From contig NC_088304.1 of the NCBI RefSeq assembly GCF_032854445.1, forward strand, positions 29,765,732-29,829,731: DNA of 64,000 bases, given 5' to 3'. The notes under the pieces were generated by a model. The model did no database searches. It had not been told where the DNA came from and was given only the letters and a program-made list of their open reading frames with translations. The translations under genes were made by a program, and so were the position numbers. The DNA comes from Liolophura sinensis (lineage: Eukaryota > Mollusca > Polyplacophora > Chitonida > Chitonidae). Shown here piece after piece: positions 1-12,548 of this stretch. Each line of letters opens with the position of its first letter. Within the stretch, counting starts at the first letter, position 1.

Positions 1-480
1 CAAAAATAACTCCAGAACAGTTCAATGGTAACCCGAAAAGGCCAGATGAGGTTTTGTATCCATTCCACGACACAATGCATACAACCTTGTATCTATGGCC
101 GTGCACATGATCTGGGTATGTCGGAAAACAAGCCTAAGAGACGTTTAGAGACCACACTCTAGAGTGCTCTCTTGTTCAGGATTACTGGCTCTAATGCTGC
201 GCATCATCTAATGCCATCGTAAAAATGTGGTCAAAACCCCCCAGGTGTAACTTCCCACGTTCGACTTGACAAGTCTTACTGCTTGTTTCTGCACGCGGTC
301 CATTTTCAAAAACTATCCCTACTCTAATGTCGTCTTAAGGACAACCCCGTGAAATTAAGGGTGAAAATCTTCATTAACTGCAGTGACATCTCAGATGCAT
401 TTTAATTGCAGCAAATCGTTCTTGTAAGAATGTCATGTTTAGACGTCTGCTCTTCCCATTCCAACATTGAGCCTTTAATA
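1..480. other. no recognisable feature
   Basis: AT-rich non-coding sequence. I see no long open frame, known repeat domain or splice-bounded exon. Confidence 0.5.
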
Positions 481-482
481 TG

Positions 483-670
483 TCTCCAGCAACCTGAGGA
501 TGGTCGTGTGTTTCTCCCAGGCTATCCCCCGTTTCCTCGCATGCGCCATAATGCTGACCCTCGTCGTATAAGTGAAATATTGTTGAGTATGGCGTAAAAT
601 ACCAATCACCGAAATATTCTTGAAAACGGTGTAAAACACAAATCAAATAAATAAATAAATAAATAAATAT
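483..670 (+). mobile_element. SINE-1 3' part with doubled tail domain
   Basis: This is the 3' half of the commonest SINE of the window. The signature gatggtcgtg, cataatgctg and cgtcgtataagtgaaatatt is followed by an AAAT tail. The head (tRNA-like part) is missing. The tail domain occurs twice in tandem (about 573-612 and 613-650) before the AAAT repeat, which is unusual for this family. Confidence 0.8.
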
Positions 671-1611
671 GTTTGGTAGCAATAATAATTTTAATGTCGT
701 TCTATATATCTATTTCCCCAAAATTAGAATAGGTCCAAAATCGTTAATAGCGATAATTCGTCATCCGCCACTAAAATATCCGTATAAAAGGCCTTATTGA
801 CCATACTGAGTTCAGACTCGAACGTTCCAGCTGGAACTGGACTGGCATATTGAATCTCTATGAAGCCAGATTTCTAGAACCGTAGTTTTATGTGGAGAAA
901 TTGTTCTCAAAATAAAATTGTCAAAGCACTTTCGATCTACAAAGCTGTCTACCCTTACACTTTATCTTCCTTACAGTTTTCGCTTTCCACAGTTAATACT
1001 TCCCTCATGTATATAAATTACAGCTACTTTGGATCTGTCACTAGACTATCAATAACCATATAATAAACAAAATCCAAGTGCTGATATATCGCCATATGTA
1101 TGCTGCTATCGTGTAATTGTATCAGATGTGTTAGAGAGTACTACTGTGACATGTGCGTGTATACACATACGGTAAATGTCCCAAAATTGTGCGAAAAATT
1201 GCATATCCAGAAGCGAATAATTGTCCGTAAATATTACTTCTAGGGATGAAACCTACACTTTTCAAGATGGATATCGTCCTACCCTCTACACAGACCTCAC
1301 AACATCTTGTCAGGTCGCTAGAACTAGTTAGTATGCGTCAATATGTGTGACTTTATTAGTCAGGGGGGCATTTTCCGTAGTTCTTGTCTGGACAGACATA
1401 TGCTCTGCATTATTGCTGTACACGTGTCACACCTACATCAGCTAGGCCCTTTATAACAGGTTATTCGTTGCTGATGTGGTTTATTGGATTATATTGACCT
1501 GATTTCGTCCACCCACCCCCCGACCCCCTTGACAAATCCTTAGACCTTCCGGCCGCGGCGATGTGAGTATATATAAATTTACCGGATTAGGTGCATGTAC
1601 TCTCCGGCTTA
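671..1611. other. non-coding, two TATA-like sites
   Basis: No gene-like frame. It contains TATAAAAG at 783-790 and TATATATAAA at 1568-1577, and a C-rich stretch near 1513-1530. Nothing else recognisable. Confidence 0.4.
783..818 (+). promoter_or_regulatory. candidate TATA/initiator core promoter
   Basis: A perfect TATAAAAG lies 29 bases before TCAGACT (812-818), an initiator-like sequence at the spacing expected for animal TATA promoters. A palindrome GAACGTTC and a second GGAAC follow at once, faintly like a heat-shock element. No open reading frame of note follows, so the target is unknown and chance is likely. Confidence 0.2.
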
Positions 1612-1990
1612 AAACGTCTATGTTAAATGTTAAAATGTCAACATATCGTATGTGTTACAAAATCACAACGTCTTAAATGTTAAAATGTCAACATATCGTA
1701 TGTATTACACAGTTACAACGTGTTAAATGTTAAAATGTCAACGTATCGTATGTGTTTCAGTCACAACGTGTTAAATGTTAAAATGTCAACATATCGTATG
1801 TGTTACAGTCAGAACATGCGAAATGTTAAAATGTCAACATATCGTGTGTGTGATACAGACACAACATGTTAAATGTTAAAATGTCAACGTAGTATCGTAT
1901 GTGTGATACAGACACAACATGTTAAATGTTAAAATGTCAACATATCGTATGTGTTACACAGACACAACATGCTAAATGTTGTAAAATGTG
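1612..1990. repeat. minisatellite, about 50-bp unit, 7-8 copies
   Basis: The core ttaaatgttaaaatgtcaac recurs at 1623, 1673, 1723 and 1771 and again, with small changes, to about 1971. Spacing is 48-53 bases. Copies in the middle are nearly identical; the last is diverged. Confidence 0.95.
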
Positions 1991-2158
1991 AGTAAAATGT
2001 TACCACGCGTAATGACTGTTTGCAAGTTGTTACAAAATTTAACAAATTACACGATTCTCAACATTTATAATGCTGAGCAAACTCATATTGGTATGGTATT
2101 GTTAGATTATGACATTTTCTAAATATTTTGGTAAATTGTCAATTGCAAACATTTTAGT

Positions 2159-2221
2159 CGCCGTCGTATTAGTGAAATATTCTTGAGCATGGCGTTAAAC
2201 ATCAATCAAATAAATAAATTT
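2159..2221 (+). mobile_element. SINE-1 tail fragment
   Basis: Only the 3' domain is present: cgccgtcgtattagtgaaat, then ttcttgagcatggcg, then a short AAAT tail. Confidence 0.8.
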
Positions 2222-2574
2222 CTAAGACTTTGGAAAGAGAGAACGTCACGTTAATACGTTTCCCCCTGCTGCACTGGCAGAATGTTGAATTTGCCATTAT
2301 TAAAGTTAAATATAACTTTTCAGTTTTAAAACAGTACTCTGTCTACGAACCACAAGCGTACGTTATACCGAATCAGGGTCCGGCTGTCCAAAACTGGTTT
2401 AACGCTTAATACCAGATTTAAGTTTAACTCAAGGCTTCAGTTTTGTACATAATCTAAAAAAATTGCGTAACATTATATAAAATACGAACTTAAACTGTTG
2501 ATGTTTTGATATAAAATATGACTTAATACCGATATTAGCCAATACACTTTCTAGCAACTGGACCCAGATTTATA

Positions 2575-2697
2575 ATTTTTTTTATTTGATTGGACTATAA
2601 CGCTGAACTCATGCACGAGTATTTCACTTATACGACGGCGGCCAGCATTATGGTGGGAGGAAACCGGAGTGAGCACGAGGAAAACCCATGGCCATCA
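2575..2697 (-). mobile_element. SINE-1 fragment
   Basis: Reverse-strand copy beginning with the T-rich complement of the tail, then acttatacgacggcggccag and attatggtgggaggaaaccg. The tRNA-like head is absent. Confidence 0.8.
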
Positions 2698-2739
2698 AAT
2701 GTAGGATATTCAAATGATGACTTTATCACCTAAGCATAT

Positions 2740-3205
2740 TATAAAGGCCTGTACCTTAGCATTTATGTCCCCAGCTGGAAGATTTATTGCCTTAAACTGA
2801 AAGCGTAAGTTATTCTGCATTAAAGATGCTGTTCAGAGGAAACATTTATCTCCTTAAATTAGGAACGTAAGTTATACCGCACTATGAACGGAGTCCAAAT
2901 GAAAGTTCCGCCTACTTAAACTAAAAGTTATACTACATTATGTATACTGCCCAGTTGAAAGCTTATAAGTTATTGAAAGATATAAGTTATACCGCATTTT
3001 ATGTATGCTGCTCAAAGAAAGTTTTTATCACCTTTGACTATAGCGTAAGTTATGTTTGGCATTGCGAGTATAATAATAGTATAATGAAACATTTTGCTTA
3101 GATCAGCATACAGGTTCTATGATAACGCTTAAGCTGCATTTAGGACTACATTAAAGTTGGATAGGCAGTTTAACTTTTATTTTAGTGATGCTGCTCAAAC
3201 GAGAT
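2740..3205. repeat. degenerate tandem repeat, roughly 60-70-bp unit
   Basis: About five or six decayed copies with shared pieces: gcgtaagttat, taccgcatt, atgctgctca and gaaagttta. Spacing is irregular, suggesting an old array. Confidence 0.55.
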
Positions 3206-4556
3206 ATTGCAGCTCAAAATAAACAAAATCGCACACATTGACGAAATCGAAAGCATTGCCATGTCACCAGATTTAACCAGTCAGGTTGGAGTTATTTCTA
3301 GACCCCGAGGACGCAGCTGTTTCCGCTTACATCACCCGAGCCCTGTTTTGCCTTTTCATCATGTGTATGGGGGGGTACAAGTGACGCGACATCGTGTTTC
3401 CGCTAGCTCTAACATGGCGCTTCCCATGGCCTTCCCAGAATTCCTGATTGACAATTGGTTTATAGAGTTACTAAGAACGTCAAAAAATATATGTGGGCGT
3501 TTAGGTCTGTTTCCTAGGTCTTCCGAAATAACCCACCTTACATTATGTCTTTTCTTTCAACAAAAAGTTCATATCGTATTGCACTCAACCCCCTGTGAAA
3601 TGTTCAAAGATAGGGCGGACAGACCAAACGCTATGTAACAACCATATACTTATAGCCTATTCGGTCACAGTGAACTCCAAGCTGTAGTCTTTTATATCAT
3701 AGGTAATATTGATTTGGACGAAAAAAATGCTAGAGAATAAGATAAGAAATAAAACGATGTTGGTCGTTTGTTGTGTTCTTTGCAGAGAGATATACCTTTC
3801 TCCTTTCTAGCATCACCATTTGCGATTTTAGTGTTATCCTGTAAATAAATGATTGGGGTTCAACGGGCAGAGTTTTCTATGTGTATTTCTTCGAACAGTG
3901 AGATTAAAGAACGTGTCGCTGTGGTGAAATTGGGTTTGGCCTGTTTGAACATGTGACAATAAACATTTTACAGTGTAATCATTACCAGTTGACCTGACGC
4001 CCTAACAAGGCAGTAGTTAAGTGGTTTTTCTCGTTACAGTAACACCTCAGTGGTTGTACAGGAATGCTGTTCAGACTGCAACATGTACTGTATATCGTTC
4101 TTTAATCAATAGCTGTGTGTATAACTTAGACTAGACGTTCGTCACATTAACTAACCGTATGGGCAAGTACGTAAGTATACAGACACCTCACTGTTTATTT
4201 ATAACTAAATAGACGTTTTATGTCCTACTCAGGAATATTGGACTTACAAGAAGTCCGTCATTTTTTTATCTAGCAATTAATGCCGTAGTCAAGGATTTTT
4301 ACTGCCTTATGTAAGACAGTGGTCACTTCTATGGGTGGAGGAAAGTGCTGCACTCAGAGGAAGTACCGGCCTCTTTGGCTGAGATTGGGAAAAACTCATC
4401 ACCTCGTCTGTCTTGACAATTGGTACAGGAGTATATTAACCACTCGGCCACTACCCACAGCATCGTGGCGTACAGCCGCAACTGAATCAGCGACTGCTGG
4501 ATTCGAACACGTGACCCCATGAAGAGACTCTTAAATTTGACAGCTGACATGATAAT
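3206..4556. other. non-coding, one unsupported open frame
   Basis: A 143-codon frame at 3207-3638 opens with a non-ATG codon and has no recognisable domain. The rest shows no feature I can name apart from tRNA-like box matches near 4430-4520 in the wrong order. Confidence 0.4.
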
Positions 4557-5215
4557 GGAATATTTCACTGCGTCAGGGAATACATGTACCTGACTGCGTG
4601 AAGAAATGGTACACTGTGTAGGGAAATGTTTCACCGCGTCAGGGAATACCTGTACCTGACTGCGTGAAGAAATTGTTCGCTGTGTAGAGAAATGTTTCAC
4701 TTCGTCAGGGAGTACATGTACCTGGCTCTGTGAAGAAATGGTCCACTGTGTAGGGAAATGTTTCCCTGCGTCAGGGAATGCATGTACCTGACTGCGTGAA
4801 GAAATGGTTCATTGTGTAGAGAAATGTTTCGCCGCGTCAGGGAATACAAGTACCTGACTGCGTGAAGAAATGATTCACTGTGTAGGGAAATGTTTCGCCG
4901 CGTCAGGGAATACATGTATTTGACTGCGTGAAGAAATGGTTCACTGTGCAGAGAAATGTTTCACTGCGTCAGGGAATACATGTACCTGGCTGAGTGAAGA
5001 AATGGTCCACTGTGTAGGGAAATGTTTCACTGCGTCAGGGAATACATTTACCTGGCCGCGTGAAGAAATGGTTCACTGTGTAGGGAAATGTTTCGCCGCG
5101 TCAGGGAATACATGTACCTGGCCGCGTGAAGAAATGGTTCATTGTGTAGGGAAATTTCCCTGCGTCAGGGAATGCATGTATCTGACTGCGTAAGGAAATG
5201 GGTAATTGGGTCGAG
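4557..5215. repeat. minisatellite, 66-bp unit, about 10 copies
   Basis: The motif gaagaaatgg recurs at 4600, 4666, 4732, 4798 and on, exactly every 66 bases to about 5190. Each unit holds two related halves, one starting ttcactgcgtcagggaata and one ttcactgtgtagggaaat. As 66 is divisible by three, long frames run through both strands without meaning a gene. Confidence 0.97.
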
Positions 5216-5224
5216 AAATGTTTC

Positions 5225-5455
5225 CCTGCGTCAGGAAATACTTTGCAACGTGAGGGAGTAGACCTTCTTCAATGCATGCGTAAGGGGATACTTCTCTGCA
5301 TGTGTAAAACCTATGCATGTGTGAGGGAATACTTCTCTGCATGTGTAAAACCTATGCATGTGTGAGGGAATACTTCTCTGCATGTGTAAAACCAATGCAT
5401 GTGTGAGGGAATACTTCTCTGCATGTGTAAAATTAATGCATGTGTGCAGGGATAC
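5225..5455. repeat. minisatellite, 41-bp unit, about 5 copies
   Basis: The motif atgcatgtgtgagggaatac recurs at 5313, 5354, 5395 and 5436, always 41 bases apart. It directly follows the 66-bp array and shares gagggaatac-like sequence with it, so one array may have seeded the other. Confidence 0.95.
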
Positions 5456-7621
5456 TTAATCTCTTGGTGAAATAGCTAGCTTAGCTCGGTTCTCGTTTGG
5501 CAGGATGTTGCTTAGAAGCCTGTGAATCCGATAGTAACAACACGAATATGTAGTTTTCCTTCTTTTTAATCAATATTCGTCTGATATTTTCATCTCATAT
5601 GCATCAAGATATCAGCCGGGTAACACTAGACAGGTACACAGAAAAGCACTTGTGATGATTTCGCTATACGTAATTCTTTATGTCTGGCTACATCGGAATG
5701 TGCTCAAAGTTTGTGTCTTAGCGACAATGTAATGACCCTTAGACTGTCGGAAGATTCCCGTCTTAGCTAATCAAATATTTTAAAAAACATAAGTAGACTA
5801 CCTTTACCGCACCTTATCCATCAGTGAAAATAAGTGTCCATGAAGAGGTAACTGAGGTCCACCACTGACAAGTTGATCTAAGATTATATAGCGATATGTG
5901 TAATGTTTCAGTCTTCAAGAATGCTGAGGTCTATAACTACCTGCGCCCGCCGCGCATTTCCTGGAAACTTGACATTATAGCTCTATCGACATGCAATGTT
6001 ATGGCATGTATACGGGAAAGGAGCAATGTTTGGAACAACATTCGTCATTAGTATGTCTATTTTAGATGTCAGATTAGATGGCAGTGTGCAGTTTACATAT
6101 TCTTTCGAAGATTTGTCTCTCTGTCCGTTTGTTTGTCGGTCTCTGAGCCGCTGTGCACGTATTACAAATTTCCAATATTACCCGAAAGAAGCTGAAAATA
6201 TTTATATCACTAAAATCAGTATCTTTATTTTGGTATCTGGATGTGAATGGAGAACTATTTAGGCGACAAATTTGTAATCAATGGTAATCGATGATAATAA
6301 TGGGAAAATGTACCGTAGTGTCGACGTAGATGAAAGCCTGTAATCAAGTATGTCTACAATCGCTGTGTCTTAGCAACTATTTGTGGTTGAATTTGCAGGG
6401 TGAGGAGTCGGAGGCGTAATGGGACAACTTTTGTATTCTTTGTAGATTGTTTCAAGACAACCAGAAATTAGGAATTAAGAGGAAAATGGGGTGGGACAAG
6501 GTAATAGTGTATGCAAGAGTTACTGTGCAAGGGGGCGGGCTCAACCGAAAGGGAACAATCCCTAAGCATTGTGACTGAATACAGGGCGAAGGCGGAAGAA
6601 CAATCTCATATAATTTTGTCTCTCAGCGCACGAGCAAATCTGTTATAGTATTGTATACGTTCGTCAGATTGGGATTTGGCATTTTAGCGTACAGGACACC
6701 GCCCGCGTCTTAGCATTGAGCTGCTGTACCTTGTAAGATAGTATTTCTAGGGAAGTGGGCATGTCTTTATATGTTGTCTGTCTGGAAGTTTTACTGAGGC
6801 ACGGCAGTATTTGTTAGCTAGATCTCTTAATCATAGAGTGATTTCCCCGGCTGTGACAAGAAGACAGTCTTACATTTTGGCCTCGGGAAATTTAACTTGA
6901 TTCAGCGATAGTTACATGTATAACCTGACATGAAAGCAATTAACTATAAGCGGAATACATAGCTTATTGAATGAAGATGGGGTGGGGATTTACAGCAATG
7001 AAAACATGTCATGTGACATAACGAAAGTTTACATAACAGATTACAGGGTATAACTGACGCTTACATGGGAGAGTGTAGCCGGTAAGCCTGCATGGGGTAT
7101 AGTGTAGAAGAGATACGCATGAATATTCCGTTGCAATTTCCGCACTTTGGAATTGCAATTAGAATTAACCAGAAAGGCAGGAGTATCGTATGATCTAACT
7201 ATTGAGAGTCCTGATGAGCGAAGTGGCCACCATAAAACCCCCTCGAGAAAATCGGCAATATGTCCGCCATAAAATCTCTAGAGGGACTCATCATCGTGGC
7301 CGCAATAAAATATCCTCGGCGGGCCATGTAGTGCGACAATTATTTATGTTTGGCAAAGATAAAGACATTAAATCGGTATGGTGACCGAATGTCGGGGAAT
7401 TGAATGTTTTGTTGTTGTTGTTTTTTTTTTATTTATTTCCCAATGCCTTCATTTCCTCTCCATAAAATATGGAGGAAGAGAAAAATTTTTTAGCTCCCAC
7501 TTGTAAAATCGGGGCCCGACTTAATGGGCCAACCTCAGGTTGTTTGCCACCACACAGCCAATATGGCAGCCACAGATGAGCATCTCTAACTGATAACTAC
7601 ATGTTTTGACTATGGTCTTAA
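5456..7621. other. non-coding region
   Basis: No supported gene. An 88-codon frame at 5996-6262 has no recognisable domain. GC-rich spots occur near 5943 and 6527, and a T-rich run (ttgttgttgttttttttt) near 7412-7430. Confidence 0.4.
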
Positions 7622-7906
7622 CATGAGATAAATTTTATTTATTTATTTATTTGATTGGGATTTTACGCCGTTCTGAAGAATATTTCACTTATACGACGGC
7701 GGCCAACATTATGGTGGGAGGAATCCGGGCAGAGCTCGGGGGAACCCACGACCATCCGCAGGTTGTACCAGACCTTCCCACGTACGGCCGGAGAGGAAGC
7801 CAGCATAAGCTGGACTTGAACTCATAGCGACCGTATTGGTGACAGATTATTACCCTGCGCTAGCGCGCTAACCAACTGAGCCACGGAGGCATCTCATGAG
7901 ATAAAT
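7622..7906 (-). mobile_element. full-length SINE-1 with target-site duplication
   Basis: Reverse-strand copy complete from AAAT tail to tRNA-like head. On its own strand the head has a box A-like part (gtggctcagttggttagcgc) and a box B-like part (gagttcaagtccagct). A middle domain (gatggtcgtgggt) and a 3' domain (gtataagtgaaatattctt) follow. Flanks carry the 12-base duplication catgagataaat at 7622-7633 and 7895-7906, direct evidence of LINE-type retrotransposition. The copy is only mildly diverged. Family assignment beyond a tRNA-derived SINE is not attempted. Confidence 0.93.
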
Positions 7907-8780
7907 AATTTGTATTTTAATTCAAGATCAAGGATTACAATGGGCATGATCGCCTATACAGGTCACTTCCAGTCTATGTAATAACACATATTCTCAGCTG
8001 CCAAGCTGCAGTGCTTGTGAACGTCATGTAAATGTACGATTTTGCCTGACGGATACGACTAGGTCTATGCAGAAACAGTGGCGCACTGAAAGAATAAAAG
8101 AGTACACCGCTTTAGACCGACGATTTTCGGGATTGCAATGCGTTTCCCTATATCAACTAGGCGGCTTATTAATAAACACAGTTCAAAGAGATACTAGTAT
8201 ATTGACTAAATGAATAAAATACAAATTACAGAGTGCAGCCCCGCCCTTAAATAGCCTAAATCTCAGCTGCAACAGCTGTATGTGCGACACTATTCGAATA
8301 CATGTACTTGATCCAGGTGGAACTAAGGCAAGCTATATGTACGCCAGGACCAAAGACTTATCTTTATGTCACATACATGTCTGAGGACGGCTGTGATAAG
8401 TCTTAAACATCGTATTATTTGGTTGAATGTTTACTTTATTAATAATAATCCCAGATTGTTGAAGGTTATACCATATATCGTATTGGCGTTTCTGGTCGAC
8501 TTAAAGAACATTTTGGGGTTGAGAAAGTATAATTTGCAAGAGGAGAAATTTAGTTTGCAAAAGAATAATGGCACTGATGATCAGGCAATAGCCCTCTATT
8601 TATAGATGAGATTATAGTGTAACCCTTAATTATGATTAGTCCATTATGGTGAGGCACCAACTTGTAAGCTCGACTTGTAAAAACAAATTTCTCTTCCCCA
8701 AAAAAATTTTTTTGACCATGTGATTTTTTTTTCTTCCCAAATTCTTTTTCACCATGTCACTTTTACTGCTCCGTGGAATT
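7907..8780. other. non-coding region
   Basis: AT-rich. The longest frame, 79 codons at 8366-8605, has no recognisable domain. T-rich runs lie at 8700-8760. Confidence 0.4.
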
Positions 8781-8975
8781 CACTAAAAATATTCTGTTAA
8801 TTTTAACAGAAAGTCTGTATTCTGTTTTATTATCCTGTTGGTCTAATATGTAATCTTTATATCAAATTAATAGAATGTGCAAGCCATGCTCAACAGAGTA
8901 ATCCGTTGCTGCAATGGCATATAATACATTCTAACATCATTCAAACTTTCTGTTAAATTCGTTAGATTATAGTCT
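8781..8975. mobile_element. foldback MITE (AACAG family), decayed copy
   Basis: It starts cactaaaaatattctgttaa, continues ttttaacagaaagtctg and ends with ctttctgttaaattcgttag. This matches the family defined by the clean copy at 39726-39978. The right arm is degraded. Confidence 0.6.
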
Positions 8976-9480
8976 TGGGTACGTGTGTGTATGTCAGTCC
9001 ATGTTGCTTAGTATCGTAAGACCAAACAACTGATTGACACAACCCAAGAATTCTTAGTACCCAAAACTTAAGATGACTTAATGTGGTCCGCTATACAGTA
9101 TTACATCAATCCTGGCATGTTGTGTTAGATCATGTTTGTCTGTTTGCGTTGTTATCATATCACCCGAGCAAAGGCGAATCTGTCAAATTCCCGGCAGCAG
9201 GGCCTTGACTTCAGTTTATTGACGTCAAATGTTCCTTTCCCAGCTCATCTTGATGACCTCATATTGTAAACAGTTTGACGTTACAATACAAAAACTGATA
9301 CATTGTAATATTGTAGACGTTACGCTACAATCCATTTTGACTTAACAATGTCTCTTAACAATGTCGCCACCCAGCGGGATAAAAAAATATTCCGCCTCCT
9401 CGTTGTTATTACCTTATATGTTTGAGAAGGTGTTTTGTTTGCCTTACACTGCTGTGATTACATCTTTAGCCATCAATTTA

Positions 9481-9792
9481 TGTACAGTATTATGTGTTCA
9501 TATCTTGGTTGTATCTTCAGTTCATGACCATATGTACAGTATTATGTGTTCATATCTTGGTTGTATCTTCAGTTCATGACCATGTGTACAGTATTATGTG
9601 TTCATATCTTGGTTGTATCTTCAGTTCATGACCATATGTACAGTATTATGTGTTCATATCTTGGTTGTATCTTCAGTTCATGACCATGTGTACAGTATTA
9701 TGTGTTCATATCTTGGTTGTATCTTCAGTTCATGACCATATGTACAGTATTATGTGTTCATATCTTGGTTGTATCTTCAGTTCATGACCATG
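9481..9792. repeat. minisatellite, 52-bp unit, 6 copies
   Basis: tgtacagtattatgtgttca starts at 9481, 9533 and 9585 and continues at exactly 52-base spacing. The only regular variation is atatg versus atgtg at the unit joint, which alternates between successive copies. Confidence 0.97.
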
Positions 9793-9829
9793 TTAGAATG
9801 CGCATCGAAACGTTTGCAAACTGAGAAGT

Positions 9830-10015
9830 TGTCAGAATACTCAGTAGTAATACTCAGCAGTAATACTCAGCAGTGTTACTCGCTAATAAGACGCAGTAGT
9901 GATACCCATCAGTCATACTCACTATAAGAACACTCAGCGCTAATACTCAGGAGTAATACTATTAAGACTCACCAGTTGTGCTCACTAAAAAGACTCACCG
10001 GCGATGCTCATCAGT
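9830..10015. repeat. degenerate short tandem repeat (tactcagnagtaa)
   Basis: Decayed copies of tactcagcagtaa and actcaccagt with about 15-16-base spacing, next to the 52-bp array. Confidence 0.6.
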
Positions 10016-11339
10016 CACATCCGTTCATGCCCAAGTTCTGTGTTTCGTCAACCTTGGCATCCCATTGGGTTTGACATTCATTCAATTGCCAAGCAGAAAT
10101 GATGGCAACATTAAAATAAAGGTACATATAACAGGGAAAGTCAACTCAGAGTAAACAGGGGGAATGTAATCATGCTTCAGTCTTCATTCTACTTAACATA
10201 TTTCACGCCAATTCCCGTTTCACATACACACAAGTGGTAACTAACGAGAAAGAGCAGGCAGGCAAGCCAGGGGCCCCTCTTGTAGATGATAAATGATAAG
10301 TTGTATAGAGACATCAACGTAGCATTGCCTTATCACAACCCTGTGTTTGGGGCATGCATGTACTTGGAAGATAACAGTATAATTGTGTTTGGCTACATGT
10401 GTAAGTAGTTAGTTTTGAGTGCTGGGCGTCAGGTTCTACATTTTTACTTGGATAGTGAGGCCTTAGGAAGGCAGTTCTACGGATAAGACGTGAGTGTATT
10501 TAGTTAGCAATGATCAAGGTAAGATTCCATCTTAGAGAACCCTTCTTGTGGAACAGCATGTGTCACGTTTTCTGAGACTGTACACAGCCATTCTCACTTA
10601 GGCCTACGTTAAGACGGCTAGGGGATACATGTTATAAGCATCGTTGTTTCGTTGTTTCATAATTATATATTTATAATACTCTATACTCAAGAAGTACAAT
10701 CCTTTATATTATCGATAATGCTGTTACTTAGATCCACTTTCTAAATGACATCTATACCAGATTTATATTATTCTATTTTTGTTATTTTCTTTTTGTTAAT
10801 TGATTTTACCTAAATTGCCTTTACTCTATTCTGTACAAGCCAATATGTTATGACTACGACATGAGCATTGTGCTTAACATTTGGAACAACACTGTTTACG
10901 AAGTAAAATTCACTTTCGTTGCTGGTTATGGTAAATTTACTCAGAGAGGTAGACGTATTTCACCAGCTATCATATATCACACTGATCAATGACCGCGGGC
11001 GACCTTGTTTGCCACATGCTTTTACAGCGTTTCGGGTGATGCTGCACTTGAATAGTTACACGTTTTATTGAAATTGTGTAAGAACTGTGTGTTATGAGGT
11101 TTATTCATTTTGACTGACTTCGTCTTGTTTCCTATAGTTCTGACTTTGGATGATTTCATGCTGATGTTGAACGCTGTTTCCTGGTTATAGTTAGTTCTCG
11201 CTACTACATGGAAATGAAAACCCTAACCATTCACTCATTCTGTCTTCTGATTTACCAATAATGGCCTCCAAGATTCTGCATGCAAACTAATCAGTTGTAG
11301 AAAAGGTCCTTTAACCCAACCCTTTACAAGGGGTACATC
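10016..11339. other. non-coding region
   Basis: I see no open frame, element or splice-bounded exon worth naming. Confidence 0.4.
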
Positions 11340-11493
11340 AAATGCTGGCTTTCTCTCCGGCAGCATTAGGGAATGCGGATGGTCGTGGGTATCCCCCGTG
11401 CTCTGCCCGTTTTTCCTGCTAGCCGACATTGTACAAGTGAAATATTCTTGAGCACGACGTAAAACACCAATTAAATAAATAAATAAATAAAAA
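11340..11493 (+). mobile_element. SINE-1 3' part
   Basis: gctggctttctctccgg, gcggatggtcgtgggta and aagtgaaatattcttgagca are present and the copy ends in an AAAT tail. The tRNA-like head is missing and there is a small deletion before the middle domain. Confidence 0.85.
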
Positions 11494-12393
11494 CGGAATA
11501 AGCAGTAGGGAGAATGTACATGTAAAAGTAGAAATAACCGGGATTGCGTAAACAATCAACTCTAGGGAAAGCTTCCTGAGACATTGTCACAGTTTCCGCA
11601 TTACAAGGGTGATAAATGGGGATATTAAGATGTTTTACGGTCGGCGTGTATGAAATTAAATAAGTGTCTACCCGACAAAAGTGTGTCTGCCACTAGACGT
11701 ATAATGTCGGGTATAAAGCTCTACTGTGTGATGGTTTTGAGAGATTTGGAAAGTGTGTAGTGTATATCGCGATATACGAGGAGCCGTAATAGCATACTAC
11801 CATGGACACAGATATGAACAGTTTTCTCTTTTTTTTTTTTGGTTGGGGGGGGGGAGGAAGGAGGATACGTAGAAGGGAACACAAAGTGTCTGTGCCGAAT
11901 GCATGTAAACCTGATACTCCGCAGCCGAAATGTTAAAAACTACGTCATGTACGTGTTACCACTGCCAGCGGGTGTGCTATACACCCTCAACTTCAGTCAC
12001 AATGATAAACGCACAGCCTTTGTACAAATCTGAAAACCCTCTGGCGTTGGGATTGTCGACTGAAGGAGTGTTAGCTGTTATAATAAAGGCTTATCACAAT
12101 TTTTCACACTTAAGTTTTTTTTTGGTGGTTGTAAATTCGTCATTCATGCATATCGTGTTAATATCTGCCTATCCCATATAACTTAAAAAGTAATAATATT
12201 AACAAATTTAATAAACCTTCCAAAAGAAACCGCAGATTCATGTTCACATAGATGGAATGACTGATTAATAACTTCATAGCTGTTTAAATACAATTAAATA
12301 TCTTAATCTTATCGGCACCATATCTGTCATTTATATAACGACATTTAAGGGGTCAAAATAATAACCATAATGGCCAAACGAAATATCTTTGTC
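11494..12393. other. non-coding, homopolymer run
   Basis: Holds a T run followed by a G-rich run at about 11826-11860. No gene-like signal. Confidence 0.4.
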
Positions 12394-12548
12394 AGGCTGG
12401 TTTTCTCTCAGGTCGTGACGTGAGAAGTCCTGCAGCAACCTACGGGTGGTCGTGGTTTTCCCCTCACTATAATGCATAAGTGAAATACTCTTTAGTACGG
12501 CGTAGATACCCAACCAAATAAATGAATAAATCAAAAAAAATAAATAAA
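12394..12548 (+). mobile_element. SINE-1 3' part
   Basis: Starts at the cttcctctc-like site of the family, then gcagcaacctacgggtggtc and ataagtgaaatactctttag, with a degenerate AAAT tail. A deletion removes the core before the tail domain. Confidence 0.75.

Noticed and set aside
3207-3638. 143-codon open frame
   Set aside because: The frame opens with a non-ATG codon, has no known domain, and its composition is not protein-like. I treat it as chance.
4305-4520. tRNA-like boxes (ggattcgaac and cactcggccacta)
   Set aside because: On either strand box B precedes box A, so no tRNA or tRNA-type SINE can be drawn.
4329-5342. Several long frames on both strands
   Set aside because: They run through the 66-bp array, whose length is a multiple of three.
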